Part shown: positions 7,859 through 16,061 of the stretch, one piece after another
Layout of the letters: each line of letters opens with the position of its first letter
Numbering within the stretch: the first letter of the stretch is position 1
Source: Halogeometricum rufum
Lineage (GTDB): Archaea; Halobacteriota; Halobacteria; Halobacteriales; Haloferacaceae
Assembly (NCBI RefSeq): GCF_900112175.1
Contig: NZ_FOYT01000002.1
Location: 558,001-622,000 of the forward strand
Direction: 5' to 3'
Length of the DNA: 64,000 nucleotides
The notes under the pieces: model-generated
Told to the model about the DNA's origin: nothing
Databases searched by the model: none
What the model saw: the letters and a program-made list of their open reading frames with translations, nothing else
Translations under genes and position numbers: made by a program

Positions 7859-10183
7859 ATGGATTCGGAGGAACCGGCGTCGGGAGACGCCGCCGCAAGG
7901 ACGCCGGCTATCGCGCCCGACGCCCCGGCGTCGTTCGAGGACGCGCACGTGAGCGACGCCGCGTGGTATCTCAACCGCGAACTGAGCGAACTCTCTTTTC
8001 ACCACCGCGTCCTCCACGAAGCGCTCGACGAGGAGAACCCGCCGCTCGAACGCGCGAAGTTCCTCGCCATCCTCACCGGCAACCTCGACGAGTTCTTCAT
8101 GAAGCGCGTCGGCGGCCTCAAACAGCAGATCGCCGCCGGCGTGACGGAGCCCTCGCCTGACGGGCGGACGCCGCGGGCGCAGTGGTCGGCCGTCCTCTCG
8201 CGGGCGGACGACCTGTTCGCCGAACAGGAGCGCTGCTACCGCGAAGCCGTCCGCCCCGCCCTCGCCGACGCGGGCGTCCGCATCCTCGACTACGACGACC
8301 TGACGGCGGCCGAACGCGACCGCCTCCGGTCGTACTTCGAGGCGTCCGTCCTCCCGACGCTGACGCCGCTGACGTTCGACCCGACGGCGTCGTTCCCGTT
8401 CGTCTCGAACCTCAGCCTCTCGGTGGCCGTCCTCACGCGCGAGGAGGAGGACGACGACCTGCGATTCTCCCGGGTGAAGGTGCCGCCGAACCGACCCCGA
8501 CTCGTCGACGTCGGCGGCGTGGCCGGGGAGGGACCCACCGGCGAGGCGGGCGAGCGGTTCGTCCTCCTCGAAGACGTCGTCCGCGCGAACCTCGACCTCG
8601 TGTTCCCGAACGTGGAGGTGGTCGGCACGTCGCTGTTTCGGGTGACGCGCAACGCCGAGGTGCGGCGCAACGAGGAGGTGGCCGAGGGCCTCATCGAGGC
8701 CATCGAGGACGTCCTCAGACAGCGACGGTTCGCCACCGTCGTCCGCCTCGAACTCGACGCCGACACGCCGGCGTTCGTCCGCGACCTGTTGGTCGAACAC
8801 CTCGGCGTCGACGAGGCGGAGGTGTACGAACGCGACGGGCCGATAGACTACCGCTTCTGCTTCCGCCTCGCGGACCTCGACAGGCCGGACCTGCGACTGC
8901 CGTCGTGGACGCCGCAACCGCACCCCCGACTGGCCGACCACGCGGCCGACGACCCGGCGTCGCTGTTCGCGGAGATTCGGGCCGGCGACGTCCTCGTCCA
9001 CCACCCGTACCACTCCTTTTCGGGCACCGTGCAGACGTTCCTCTCCGCGGCGGCCCGGGACCCGGACGTCCTCGCCATCAAGATGACCATCTACCGCACT
9101 GCACCCGACTCCAGCGTCGTCCGGACGCTCATCGACGCCGCCGCCCGCGGCAAGCAGGTGGCGGTGATGGTCGAGTTGAAGGCGCGGTTCGACGAGGAGA
9201 ACAACCTCCGGTGGGTCCGCCGACTGGAGGAGGAGGGCATCCACGTCGCCTACGGCACCGTCGGGCTGAAGACGCACGCGAAGACGGCGCTGGTCGTCCG
9301 CGAGGAGGACGACGGGGTCCGCCTCTACTCGCACGTCGCAACCGGCAACTACCACTCCGAGACGGCGAAGACGTACACCGACCTCGGACTGCTCACCGCC
9401 GACCGGAGCGTCGGGCGCGACCTGGTGAACCTGTTCAACTTCTTCACCGGGCACGCCCGCCACACCGACTACCGGACGCTGCTCGTCGCGCCGGAGAACC
9501 TCCGAAACGAGCTCGTGCGCCTGATTCGCCGCGAGGCGACGAACGCCCGCGCGGGGGCAGACGCCCGCATCGTCGCCAAGATGAACTCGCTGGAGGACCC
9601 CGAGATAGTCCGCGAACTGTACGAGGCGTCGCGAGCGGGCGTCGAAATCGACCTCGTGGTGCGCGGCATCTGCCGCCTCCGACCCGGCGTCGAGGGACTC
9701 TCCGAGACGGTCACCGTCTCCAGCGTCGTCGGTCGCTTCCTCGAACACTCGCGCGTCTTCTACTTCGAGAACGCGCGGGGTGCAGCCTCGACGGGCGACG
9801 CCGCCGCCGGTGGCGGGAACGGAACCGGCGACGAGAGCGGAGACGGTGACGGGAACGGAGACGGCGACGAGAGCGGGGCCGGGGGCGCACCGGAGTACTA
9901 CATCGGCTCCGCGGACTGGATGACGCGCAACCTCGACCGGCGGGTGGAGGCCGTCGTCCCCGTCGAGAGCCCGGAACTCCAGCACGAACTCGACGTGGTG
10001 CTGCAGACGCTTCTGGCCGACAACCGCAAGCGGTGGCGGATGACCGCCGACGGCGCGTACGAGCGGTGCCGCCCCGGCGACGACGCGGAACTCGTCGCGC
10101 AGGAGGTGTTGATGTCGCTGGCGCGGACCGACGCGCGACACGAGTCGATACGGCGAGAGGGGTTCGCCGGCGACGACTGGTGA
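7859..10183 (+). CDS. ppk1: Polyphosphate kinase 1
   Basis: A 774-residue enzyme that reversibly polymerises the gamma-phosphate of ATP into polyphosphate. The N-terminal PPK domain begins NRELSELSFHHRVLHEA and contains NLDEFFMKRVGGL. The catalytic C-terminal phospholipase-D-like domains contain KARFDEENN and GLKTHAKTALVVR, whose His is the expected phosphohistidine, and a second half with VVRGICRLRPG and IGSADWMTRNLDRRVE. A low-complexity insertion rich in Gly, Asp, Glu and Asn (about residues 640-678) interrupts the C-terminal domain. It looks like a haloarchaeal surface loop and does not disturb the motifs. The ATG at 7859 begins an acidic 20-residue leader. A converging sensor-domain gene ends 8 nt past its stop. 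Confidence 0.96.
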   Translation: MDSEEPASGDAAARTPAIAPDAPASFEDAHVSDAAWYLNRELSELSFHHRVLHEALDEENPPLERAKFLAILTGNLDEFFMKRVGGLKQQIAAGVTEPSPDGRTPRAQWSAVLSRADDLFAEQERCYREAVRPALADAGVRILDYDDLTAAERDRLRSYFEASVLPTLTPLTFDPTASFPFVSNLSLSVAVLTREEEDDDLRFSRVKVPPNRPRLVDVGGVAGEGPTGEAGERFVLLEDVVRANLDLVFPNVEVVGTSLFRVTRNAEVRRNEEVAEGLIEAIEDVLRQRRFATVVRLELDADTPAFVRDLLVEHLGVDEAEVYERDGPIDYRFCFRLADLDRPDLRLPSWTPQPHPRLADHAADDPASLFAEIRAGDVLVHHPYHSFSGTVQTFLSAAARDPDVLAIKMTIYRTAPDSSVVRTLIDAAARGKQVAVMVELKARFDEENNLRWVRRLEEEGIHVAYGTVGLKTHAKTALVVREEDDGVRLYSHVATGNYHSETAKTYTDLGLLTADRSVGRDLVNLFNFFTGHARHTDYRTLLVAPENLRNELVRLIRREATNARAGADARIVAKMNSLEDPEIVRELYEASRAGVEIDLVVRGICRLRPGVEGLSETVTVSSVVGRFLEHSRVFYFENARGAASTGDAAAGGGNGTGDESGDGDGNGDGDESGAGGAPEYYIGSADWMTRNLDRRVEAVVPVESPELQHELDVVLQTLLADNRKRWRMTADGAYERCRPGDDAELVAQEVLMSLARTDARHESIRREGFAGDDW

Positions 10184-10190
10184 CGGCCGC

Positions 10191-10955
10191 TCAGGCGGCG
10201 GCCGCGTCCGACGCGTCGTCGCGTTCGCCGCCGAGGAGCCACACCGTGTACCGGCCCGAGAGCCACGCGAGGCCGTTCAGGAGGTTCAGCGTGACGACGG
10301 CGAGGACGACGCCGAAGCCCGCGACGGCCGTCGCCTCCGCGAGCGTCGTCACCTGCCACGAGGTGAGGCTGAAGGCGGCGCGGACGCCGACGAGGGCGCC
10401 GTCCCAGCCGAGGAACATCTCGGGGCGGAAGACGGCCGGTTCGGAGGCGAGTAGTCCGACGTAGACGCCCGGTCGGTCGTAGACGAACGGGACGGCGAGC
10501 AGCGAGACGGCCGTCACGAGCAGCGACGTGATGGCGGTGAAGGAGACGACGCCGAAGACGAGTTTGCTGGCGAGGTAGGCGACGGCCTTCCACGTCCGCA
10601 GGCCGACGACGAGTCGCTTCGTTCGCTCGACGAGCGAGTCGGAGTCGGGCGTCGCCGGCGGGGTGACGGAGACGCCGAGCAGCAGCGTCGCCAGCTTCCG
10701 TTCGACCGACGCCAGACCGAGGGCGACGGCGAGGACGGCGACGAGGAGGGGAATCCCGACGACGACGAACGCGAGGCTCACGCCGACGCCGAACCCGACG
10801 GCGAGGAAGACGAAGTAGGTCAGCCCGAGCGGAAACGCGAGCGAGAGGTACAGCAGGTTGCGATACGTCTGCGGGCGGAGCGGTGCGGCGGCGGCCGACC
10901 GGAGGGAGCCTGTCGGCCAGGGGGAGGGCGTTGGGAGTCGAGCGTCACTCGACAT
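10191..10955 (-). CDS. Sensor-domain membrane protein
   Basis: A 254-residue integral membrane protein resembling the 'putative sensor' domain (PF13796). There is a hydrophobic pair at about residues 33-80 and further pairs at about 130-165 and 210-235. They are joined by the ERKLATLLLG and LRTWKAVAYLASKLVFGVVSF segments characteristic of that domain. In other proteins the domain is followed by a histidine kinase or regulator; here it stands alone and no kinase is adjacent. The ligand is unknown. The ATG at 10955 is the only convincing start. It converges on ppk1 (stops 7 nt apart). Confidence 0.78.
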   Translation of the reverse strand: MSSDARLPTPSPWPTGSLRSAAAAPLRPQTYRNLLYLSLAFPLGLTYFVFLAVGFGVGVSLAFVVVGIPLLVAVLAVALGLASVERKLATLLLGVSVTPPATPDSDSLVERTKRLVVGLRTWKAVAYLASKLVFGVVSFTAITSLLVTAVSLLAVPFVYDRPGVYVGLLASEPAVFRPEMFLGWDGALVGVRAAFSLTSWQVTTLAEATAVAGFGVVLAVVTLNLLNGLAWLSGRYTVWLLGGERDDASDAAAA

Positions 10956-11157
10956 GATTCACCGGTGACACTCGTGCGCGGCGGCATAAGCGTTCGGTAG
11001 AGTCGCCGCCTCGGAAAGTCCTCGAACGGTATTACGCCGGGTCCGGCGGAAGCGTCGTTCGGAACGTGGAGCCGTGTGGACCGCCAGTCACCGACCGCGC
11101 CCGACGCTCGCGCCCCCCGACGAGCCGCCGTGCTCGATGCGCAGTATTTTTTGTCGA

Positions 11158-11541
11158 ATGACAGGAAAGCTCGAAGCGATGGTCGAGGGAGACGGCGACG
11201 CCGAGGAGGAACTCGTGAGCCTCCTCGACGACCGGTACGCGCGGGAGATACTGGTCGAGACGTGCGAGGAGCCTCGCTCGGCCGACGCGCTCAGCGAGGC
11301 GTGCGACGCCTCCCCCTCGACGATATACCGCCGCATCGAACGCCTCCGGGAACGAGACCTGCTGGAGGGCCAGCAGCGACTCGACCCCGACGGACACCAC
11401 TACGAGGTGTACGCCGCCCGCCTCCACCGCGTCACGGTCGAACTCACTCCCGACGGGTTCGTCGTGGACGTCGAACGCGAGACGGGCGAGACGGCCGCCG
11501 ACCGCTTTACGAGTCTGTACGAGGAGTTGTCCGGACGATGA
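11158..11541 (+). CDS. Winged helix-turn-helix transcriptional regulator (ArsR-like)
   Basis: A 127-residue single-domain DNA-binding protein. The helix-turn-helix is SADALSEACDASPSTIYRRIERLRERDLLEG, located at about residues 40-70, followed by a beta wing (HYEVYAARLHRVTVEL). It is the first gene of a three-gene cluster: its TGA overlaps the start of the next gene, which overlaps the third. A TATA-like AGTATTTTTT at 11143-11152 would place transcription start near 11173, which would favour the internal ATG at 11179 (MVEGDGD). The start is therefore uncertain by seven codons. It probably regulates its own operon of small membrane proteins. Confidence 0.85.
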   Translation: MTGKLEAMVEGDGDAEEELVSLLDDRYAREILVETCEEPRSADALSEACDASPSTIYRRIERLRERDLLEGQQRLDPDGHHYEVYAARLHRVTVELTPDGFVVDVERETGETAADRFTSLYEELSGR

Positions 11542-11855
11542 TGGGGACGACGACCGGACAGGTGTCCGTCACGGGCGGGTCGGCGCCGATGGTGTTCGCC
11601 GCCTTCGCCCTGTTCGCGGCGTCGCTGGTCCTCTCCGGACTGGTGACCTACCGGTTCGCGCGGGGCTACCTCCGCACGGGCACCCGTCCGCTGTTGCAAC
11701 TGGCCGTCGGGATGTGCCTGCTCACGGCCGTCCCGATGCTCCTCCGCGTCGGTCTCACCACCGCCGGCGTCGACTCCGCGGTGCGCATCATCGCCGCGAG
11801 CGTCAGCGAACTGCTCGGCCTCCTCGCCGTCCTCTACACCGTCTACGAACGATGA
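11538..11855 (+). CDS. Three-helix membrane protein (DUF7521-like), first of tandem pair
   Basis: A 105-residue protein with three predicted transmembrane helices at about residues 17-38, 50-70 and 78-100. It resembles the haloarchaeal DUF7521 family (named from memory), which commonly sits behind an ArsR-like regulator. The start codons ATGATG overlap the regulator's stop, and its own stop overlaps the next start (ATGA), so the three are translationally coupled. The C-terminal SELLGLLAVLYTVYER is echoed by HTLGLLAVYRSLD in the next gene, indicating tandem duplication and divergence. Confidence 0.75.
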   Translation: MMGTTTGQVSVTGGSAPMVFAAFALFAASLVLSGLVTYRFARGYLRTGTRPLLQLAVGMCLLTAVPMLLRVGLTTAGVDSAVRIIAASVSELLGLLAVLYTVYER

Positions 11856-12118
11856 ACCTCTCCACTATCGCCTTCGCCACGACAGTCGTCACCGCCGCCG
11901 TCGGCGCGTTCGTCGCGTCGCTCGCCTACCGGGGCTACCGCCGCCACGAGAGCGAGACGATGCGCGCGCTCGCCGTCGGCGTCGCGCTCATCGCCGTCGT
12001 CCCCGTCTTCGTGACGGGGCTGTCGGACGTCGCGGAACTCTCCGACGCGTCGGTGCTGGTCGCCGTCCTCCTGTCGCACACGCTCGGTCTCCTCGCGGTC
12101 TACCGGTCGCTCGACTAG
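11852..12118 (+). CDS. Three-helix membrane protein (DUF7521-like), second of tandem pair
   Basis: An 88-residue integral membrane protein with three hydrophobic helices at about residues 5-25, 38-58 and 65-83. The short basic loop RGYRRHESE after helix 1 and the LGLLAVYRSLD end match the layout of the preceding gene (ARGYLRTGTR; LGLLAVLYTVYER), so the two are paralogues that may form a heteromeric membrane complex. It starts inside the stop codon of its neighbour. Role unknown; control by the upstream winged-helix protein is inferred from operon structure. Confidence 0.72.
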   Translation: MNLSTIAFATTVVTAAVGAFVASLAYRGYRRHESETMRALAVGVALIAVVPVFVTGLSDVAELSDASVLVAVLLSHTLGLLAVYRSLD

Positions 12119-12517
12119 ACCGACTTATATCTTGGGCAGAGTCGCCCGCTCGGCGAGTTGCCGGGCGTCTATACGTCGCTCCCGTCGCTCCTCCAGAGTG
12201 CCGGCAGACGACCGACACGCCCCCTCCCACGCCGCGGGACCGAGGCGCCGATTCGTCGTCGCCTCGTCCGTGGTCGAGACGCCGCTCTCCCCCAGTCGGT
12301 CCCGCCGCTGTCGGCCCCCCTGACGTTCGACGCCCTCACCCACGTATCGTCCGCCACCCGCTCGACGCCCTCGCGCCCGCTTTCGCTCCGGTCACCTCGA
12401 CCCCCCACGAACGGAGCCGAACGGCCGAGGCGCGTCGCTCGCGTCGTCCAGGTCCCTCGCCGGCGCAGTCGCTTCTCGTGCGTCGCCGCGAATCCGCCGA
12501 AGGAGACCAGCGGCCGC
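12119..12517. other. Intergenic stretch with no supported gene
   Basis: Open frames here have arginine-rich compositions typical of antisense frames in GC-rich DNA, and none carries a recognisable motif. An AT-rich CTTATATCTTG near 12124-12134 could be a TATA box or a terminator of the operon to its left. Nothing else is apparent. Confidence 0.5.
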
Positions 12518-13363
12518 CTACGTGACCGACACGTCGCCGGTTTCCGAAGATACCCGGAGCGTCGGCCCGCCGTCGCCGACGGTGCCGGCGACGCGCCGGT
12601 CTGACCGTCGCGCGTCGTCCAGCGTCGCCGAGACGGTCAGGTCGCCGTGCGTCGTCTCCGCGACGACGCGGGCGCCGAGCGACGCGCCGAGTGACGCGCG
12701 GACATCGCCGTTCGTCGCCCCCACGTCGGCGTCCGAGCGCAGGGCGCGGACCGTCGCCTCCGCGTCGCCGTTCTTCGAGACGACGCCGCGGACGCCGTCG
12801 CAGGAGTGCGCGCGGACGTCGCCGTTCACGCTCTGCACGCGGACGAACCCGTCGACGTCCGTCGCCGTCGCGTCGCCGTTGGTCGTGCGAACGACGGCGT
12901 CGCCGCCCGTCCCGTGAGCGGTCACGTCGCCGTCCGACGACCGGGCGGCCGCGACGACGACGGACGGGTGCGCCTCGATGCGGAGTCGGACGTTCGGCGT
13001 CGGCCCGAGTCTGACGACGCCGTCCTCGGTCCGGACGCGCGCCTCGGCCCGGCCGTCCGTCGTCGTCAGCGAGAACGTCGCCGACGAGAGCGAACGCAGG
13101 AGCGACGAGGAGCGCTTCGTGACGTGCGCGCGGACCGCGCCGGCCGACAGGTCGGCGTTCGGCGTGACCGTCACGTCGCCGACGTCGGCCGCGACGACCA
13201 GCGACTGCACGCCCGTCGCGGCGTCCGTCGTCGTCTCGCGCTTCCCGACGAACGGCCGGACCGTTCCCGTACACCCCGCCAGTCCGGCGAGACCGGTGAC
13301 GGCGGCGGACGCGAACGCGCGGCGTCGGAGGGCGTCGTCGTGGAGGCTGTCTGTGTCGTCCAT
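12518..13363 (-). CDS. Tat-exported lipoprotein with DUF4097-like beta-repeat domain
   Basis: A 281-residue predicted surface lipoprotein. The N-terminus has a twin arginine (LRRRAF), a short hydrophobic stretch and a lipobox LAGC, so it should be exported by Tat and anchored through the cysteine. The mature part is built of short repeating beta units of the type 'NGDV-A--' (TTNGDATATDVDG, VNGDVRAHSCDG, KNGDAEATVRA, TNGDVRAS, THGDLTVSA, ETGDVSVT), the pattern of DUF4097 beta-helix/propeller proteins. MDDTDSL at 13363 is chosen; MTHRRHTDE at 13390 would only lengthen the n-region. Function unknown, probably structural or adhesive on the cell surface. Confidence 0.82.
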   Translation of the reverse strand: MDDTDSLHDDALRRRAFASAAVTGLAGLAGCTGTVRPFVGKRETTTDAATGVQSLVVAADVGDVTVTPNADLSAGAVRAHVTKRSSSLLRSLSSATFSLTTTDGRAEARVRTEDGVVRLGPTPNVRLRIEAHPSVVVAAARSSDGDVTAHGTGGDAVVRTTNGDATATDVDGFVRVQSVNGDVRAHSCDGVRGVVSKNGDAEATVRALRSDADVGATNGDVRASLGASLGARVVAETTHGDLTVSATLDDARRSDRRVAGTVGDGGPTLRVSSETGDVSVT

Positions 13364-13469
13364 CTCGTCCGTGTGTCGTCGGTGCGTCACTTCAACCTCC
13401 GCCGCCCGTCGCCGACCGGACGACTGGCCCCCGACGTTTATGTGGGAGAGCGCCGCCAGACCCTCCGCC

Positions 13470-14285
13470 TCAGAGGACGACGTCGCCGTCGAGGAGCAGT
13501 TCCGCCTCGGTCCGTTCGGCCTCCGGTCCCTCCGCGACCAGCGTCGGTTCGCCGACCCGGTCGTCGAAGCGCTCCGGGTCGGGTTCGACGCGCGTCAGCA
13601 TCGCCGAGAAGCGCGTTCCCTGTCTCCCCTCGGCGGAGACGATACCGCCGTACCGTCGCTCCTCGAACGGCGTCTCGTCGGGGTCGGGGAACTCCTCGCG
13701 GATGATCTGTGCCGTCTCGCGGACGTATTCGGCCGCTCGCCGCTGGCTGTACTGGCTCTCCGCGTGGTACGCCTCGGCGTGTTCGGGGTCGAGGTCCGTG
13801 GCGTCGTGTTCCGGCGACTCGTAGCGGACCGACTCCGTCGTCCGGTATCCGCTCGCGAAGCGAGCGTTCACCGTGAAGCTGTCGGGGTACCGGAGGATGA
13901 TGGGAAAGAACAGCACGTCGGTGACGGTGGTGCGCTGCTGTATCCGCCAGAGCCCCTCGAAGTAGTAGGCGGCGAGCGCGCCGATTCGGTCGTCCCGCTC
14001 ACCGCGGCTGTAGGCGACGGCGACGGACTCGTAGTCGTCGCCCGCGAACTGCCGGAGTCGCCGGCGGAAGCTCTCGGCGACCCGGTCGAACTCCGCCTCG
14101 TAGGCCGCCAGCAACGGGACGTCGGGGTCCGCGAGCAGGTCCGCCTTCCGCTCTCTGGCGTCCGCGACGCGCATCATGTTCTCGTGGAACAGGCGTTCGG
14201 CGTCCTCGTCCGGGAGCGGTGTCCGGACGGCGGTCCGGTGTAGCACCTCCGCATCCCCGTTGAACCGTTGGCCCGTTATCGTCAT
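13470..14285 (-). CDS. Hypothetical protein
   Basis: A 271-residue soluble acidic protein, largely helical by composition, with no recognised motif. The first part (residues 25-110) contains paired helices (ERLFHENMMRVADARERKADLL, FDRVAESFRRRLRQF) and the tail is beta-rich with RFSAMLTRVEPDPERF. A TATA-like GGAATTATC lies about 30 nt upstream of the ATG at 14285, supporting that start and leaderless transcription. The promoter-side sequence lies only 55 nt from the left end of the transposon-like element at 14349, so that insertion may have altered its upstream control. Confidence 0.72.
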   Translation of the reverse strand: MTITGQRFNGDAEVLHRTAVRTPLPDEDAERLFHENMMRVADARERKADLLADPDVPLLAAYEAEFDRVAESFRRRLRQFAGDDYESVAVAYSRGERDDRIGALAAYYFEGLWRIQQRTTVTDVLFFPIILRYPDSFTVNARFASGYRTTESVRYESPEHDATDLDPEHAEAYHAESQYSQRRAAEYVRETAQIIREEFPDPDETPFEERRYGGIVSAEGRQGTRFSAMLTRVEPDPERFDDRVGEPTLVAEGPEAERTEAELLLDGDVVL

Positions 14286-14340
14286 CGACCACACAACTAT
14301 TTCGAGTGTTGATAATTCCTCGGTCGACGGTCGGAACGGG

Positions 14341-14361
14341 AGGAAAGCGGCTCTGTTGAAA
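14341..14361 (+). repeat. Left target duplication and terminal inverted repeat of the MBL element
   Basis: AGGAAAGC (14341-14348) is followed directly by GGCTCTGTTGAAA (14349-14361). The 8-mer recurs in the same orientation at 15385-15392, and the 13-mer recurs inverted at 15372-15384. This is the arrangement left by a transposition event with an 8-bp target duplication. Confidence 0.9.
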
Positions 14362-15384
14362 TCCTCTGCCGACGATAGTTTGTCGAGGCCGTGCTGAATA
14401 CAGAGCGCATATCGGGCAGAATGCCGTCGTTGAATCGCTAAGTGTAGGGCGCGAATCCGTCAAAGAGATGGCGTTTAAGCTCGCTCGACGAGCAAGTGAG
14501 AACGGGCGTTAGCGAGCGAGAGCGAGCGCCGTGTCGATATCTCCGTACCAGGGGTTCCCGTGTCCGGGCAGTAGAGTCACTGATCCCAACCCTTCGAGGC
14601 GAGCGAGCGACGCTTCGGCCTCCTCGGGGTCTTCATCGGCGGCACCGAGTAGTTGCGGATCTCCCTCCTTTTGGGTGAAGATGTCCCGCGTGGCGAGCAC
14701 GTCGCCACAGAAGAGAATTTCGCGGTCCTCGACGAATAATACACACGACCCCGGCGTGTGACCGGGCGCAAAGATCACACGCGGTTCGCCTGGCACAGAG
14801 AGCACATCCCCCTCGGAGAGCAGATCAACATCGGCAAGCGGTTCGACGGACCTGACGCCATCGCGGAACATCTCAAGAACGTAGGCGAAGAACCGTGGCC
14901 GCCAAAGGTTCCGTAGGTACCATCTCGGAGGACTCTGTGGATGGCTGCGAAGGAGGGGTAAGTCGTCTGGATGACAGTAGACAGAAACGTTCTGGCTGGC
15001 CAACGTCTTGGCGAAGCCGACGTGGTCTACGTCTGCATGTGTCAGCACGAGCGCGGCAACGTCGTCAAGTTCGTAGCCGTTTTCATCGAGCCAGGCAACT
15101 AGCTGCGGCCAGTGGGCGGGGAGCCCCGCGTCGATGATCGTCACCTCCTCGTCCCCTTCGAGGATATACCAGTTGATCCGACGCGTTCCGAACCGGTAGA
15201 CGCCCTCGGCCACCTTGCGATCTGGGACGTGAATACGGTTACTAGTTGAGGACATGCTATGCTAGCACTTCGCATCCAACGTAGATAGGTGTCTCGTCTG
15301 TGGTAGGTTCCAGTAGGTTTGCTGTAGACACCCTCTACAGTCGACACGCGATACTTGTCAGTATCTGTAGGTTTCAACAGAGCC
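14349..15384 (-). mobile_element. Transposase-less transposon-like element carrying an MBL-fold gene
   Basis: This is a 1,036-bp unit bounded by perfect 13-bp inverted repeats (GGCTCTGTTGAAA) and an exact 8-bp direct duplication (AGGAAAGC). The terminal sequence resembles IS6-family ends (GGTTCTGTTGCAAA in IS257), and that family makes 8-bp duplications; the family assignment is inference. The only gene inside is a metallo-beta-lactamase-fold protein. I see no DDE transposase or remnant. The interior is less GC-rich than its flanks. It would need a transposase in trans. Removing it rejoins the sequence upstream of the gene at 14285 to the 3' side of the hydrolase gene ending at 15411. Confidence 0.85.
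14509..15255 (-). CDS. MBL-fold metallo-hydrolase carried by the mobile element
   Basis: A 248-residue metallo-beta-lactamase-fold enzyme, cytoplasmic. The metal motif is THADVDHVG (His73, Asp75, Asp77, His78), where the second histidine of the usual HxHxDH is an aspartate. Later ligands are His in APGHTPGS, Asp in FCGDVLA and His in LPGHGNPW. The N-terminal VAEGVYRFGTRRINWYILEG strands and the IIDAGLP turn are typical of glyoxalase II/lactonase-like members. The substrate is unknown. A TATA-like CCTATCTACG lies about 30 nt ahead of ATG 15255. Its codon use is visibly less GC-biased than its neighbours, agreeing with recent acquisition. Confidence 0.9.
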   Translation of the reverse strand: MSSTSNRIHVPDRKVAEGVYRFGTRRINWYILEGDEEVTIIDAGLPAHWPQLVAWLDENGYELDDVAALVLTHADVDHVGFAKTLASQNVSVYCHPDDLPLLRSHPQSPPRWYLRNLWRPRFFAYVLEMFRDGVRSVEPLADVDLLSEGDVLSVPGEPRVIFAPGHTPGSCVLFVEDREILFCGDVLATRDIFTQKEGDPQLLGAADEDPEEAEASLARLEGLGSVTLLPGHGNPWYGDIDTALALAR

Positions 15385-15392
15385 AGGAAAGC
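15372..15392 (+). repeat. Right terminal inverted repeat and target duplication of the MBL element
   Basis: TTTCAACAGAGCC (15372-15384), the exact inverse of the left end, is followed by AGGAAAGC (15385-15392), the exact direct copy of the 8 bp before the left end. The hydrolase gene's stop codon lies only 19 nt further right, so the insertion just missed that gene. Confidence 0.9.
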
Positions 15393-15410
15393 GGGTCTGA
15401 ACGCCGCGAA

Positions 15411-16061
15411 TTACTCGCCGAGCAGGCGGCCGACGAGGGTTCGCAGGAACTCCACTTCCTCGGGGAAGATGCCGTGGCCGCGGCCCTCGTACACGTCGAA
15501 CCGAACGTCGGCACCCATCCGTTCGAACTCATCCACCGTCTCCTCGGCGCGCGAGACGGGGATGTGCGGGTCGTCGTCGCTGACGCCGAGCATGACGGGC
15601 GTGCCGTCGAGCGACCCCTCGAAGTGGAACGTCTCCCCCTCGGGGCCGACGAACCCGCCGGAGAGGAGGACGACGCCGCCGTAGCGGCGGGGGTTCAGCG
15701 CCGCGTACGACGAGAGGAGACACGCCCCCTGCGAGAACCCCGTCAGCAGGAGTTTCTCTGCCGGCAGACCGGTCGTCTCGCGGGCGCGTTCGACGGCGCG
15801 GGCGAGGTGCGCCAGCGCCGACTCGTAGAACGGGGCGTTCGACTCCCGGGGGGCCATGAACGAGTTCGGGTACCACGTGCCGCGCGCCGCCTGCGGGGCG
15901 ACGTAGTGGACGCCCTCGCGGCCGAACTCGTCGGCGAACTGGAGCATCCCGCGGGCAGTCGCGCCGCGGCCGTGGACGAGGACGACGGCGGCGTCGGCCT
16001 CCTCGGGGTCGGCGCCGGCGGTCAGAATCGGCTGGTCGGCGTGCGGGTCGGCGTCGGCCAT
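15411..16061 (-). CDS. Alpha/beta hydrolase, MhqD-like phospholipase/carboxylesterase
   Basis: A 216-residue alpha/beta hydrolase. The nucleophile elbow is GFSQG, the oxyanion region LVHGRGATARGM, and the catalytic Asp and His are seen in GVSDDDPHIP and GRGHGIFPEE. It resembles MhqD, which in Firmicutes is made with the MhqO dioxygenase during quinone or catechol stress. Its ATG overlaps the stop of the upstream VOC dioxygenase (position 16061), so the two are translationally coupled. The 562-residue open frame reading through from 17099 is a frame overlap, not a fusion. Its end lies 19 nt from the mobile element's duplication. Confidence 0.9.
   Translation of the reverse strand: MADADPHADQPILTAGADPEEADAAVVLVHGRGATARGMLQFADEFGREGVHYVAPQAARGTWYPNSFMAPRESNAPFYESALAHLARAVERARETTGLPAEKLLLTGFSQGACLLSSYAALNPRRYGGVVLLSGGFVGPEGETFHFEGSLDGTPVMLGVSDDDPHIPVSRAEETVDEFERMGADVRFDVYEGRGHGIFPEEVEFLRTLVGRLLGE

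Noticed and set aside
7835-10141. 768-residue minus-strand open frame across ppk1
   Set aside because: It is antisense to a confidently identified polyphosphate kinase, and its Arg/Val/Gly composition is that of a reverse-frame artefact in GC-rich DNA.
12125-12343. 72-residue minus-strand frame as a small gene in the 12.1-12.5 kb gap
   Set aside because: Composition is Arg/Gly-rich with no start-context or family support.
14349-15384. Intact insertion sequence with transposase
   Set aside because: Both ends are present but no transposase reading frame or DDE motif appears between them; only the MBL gene does.
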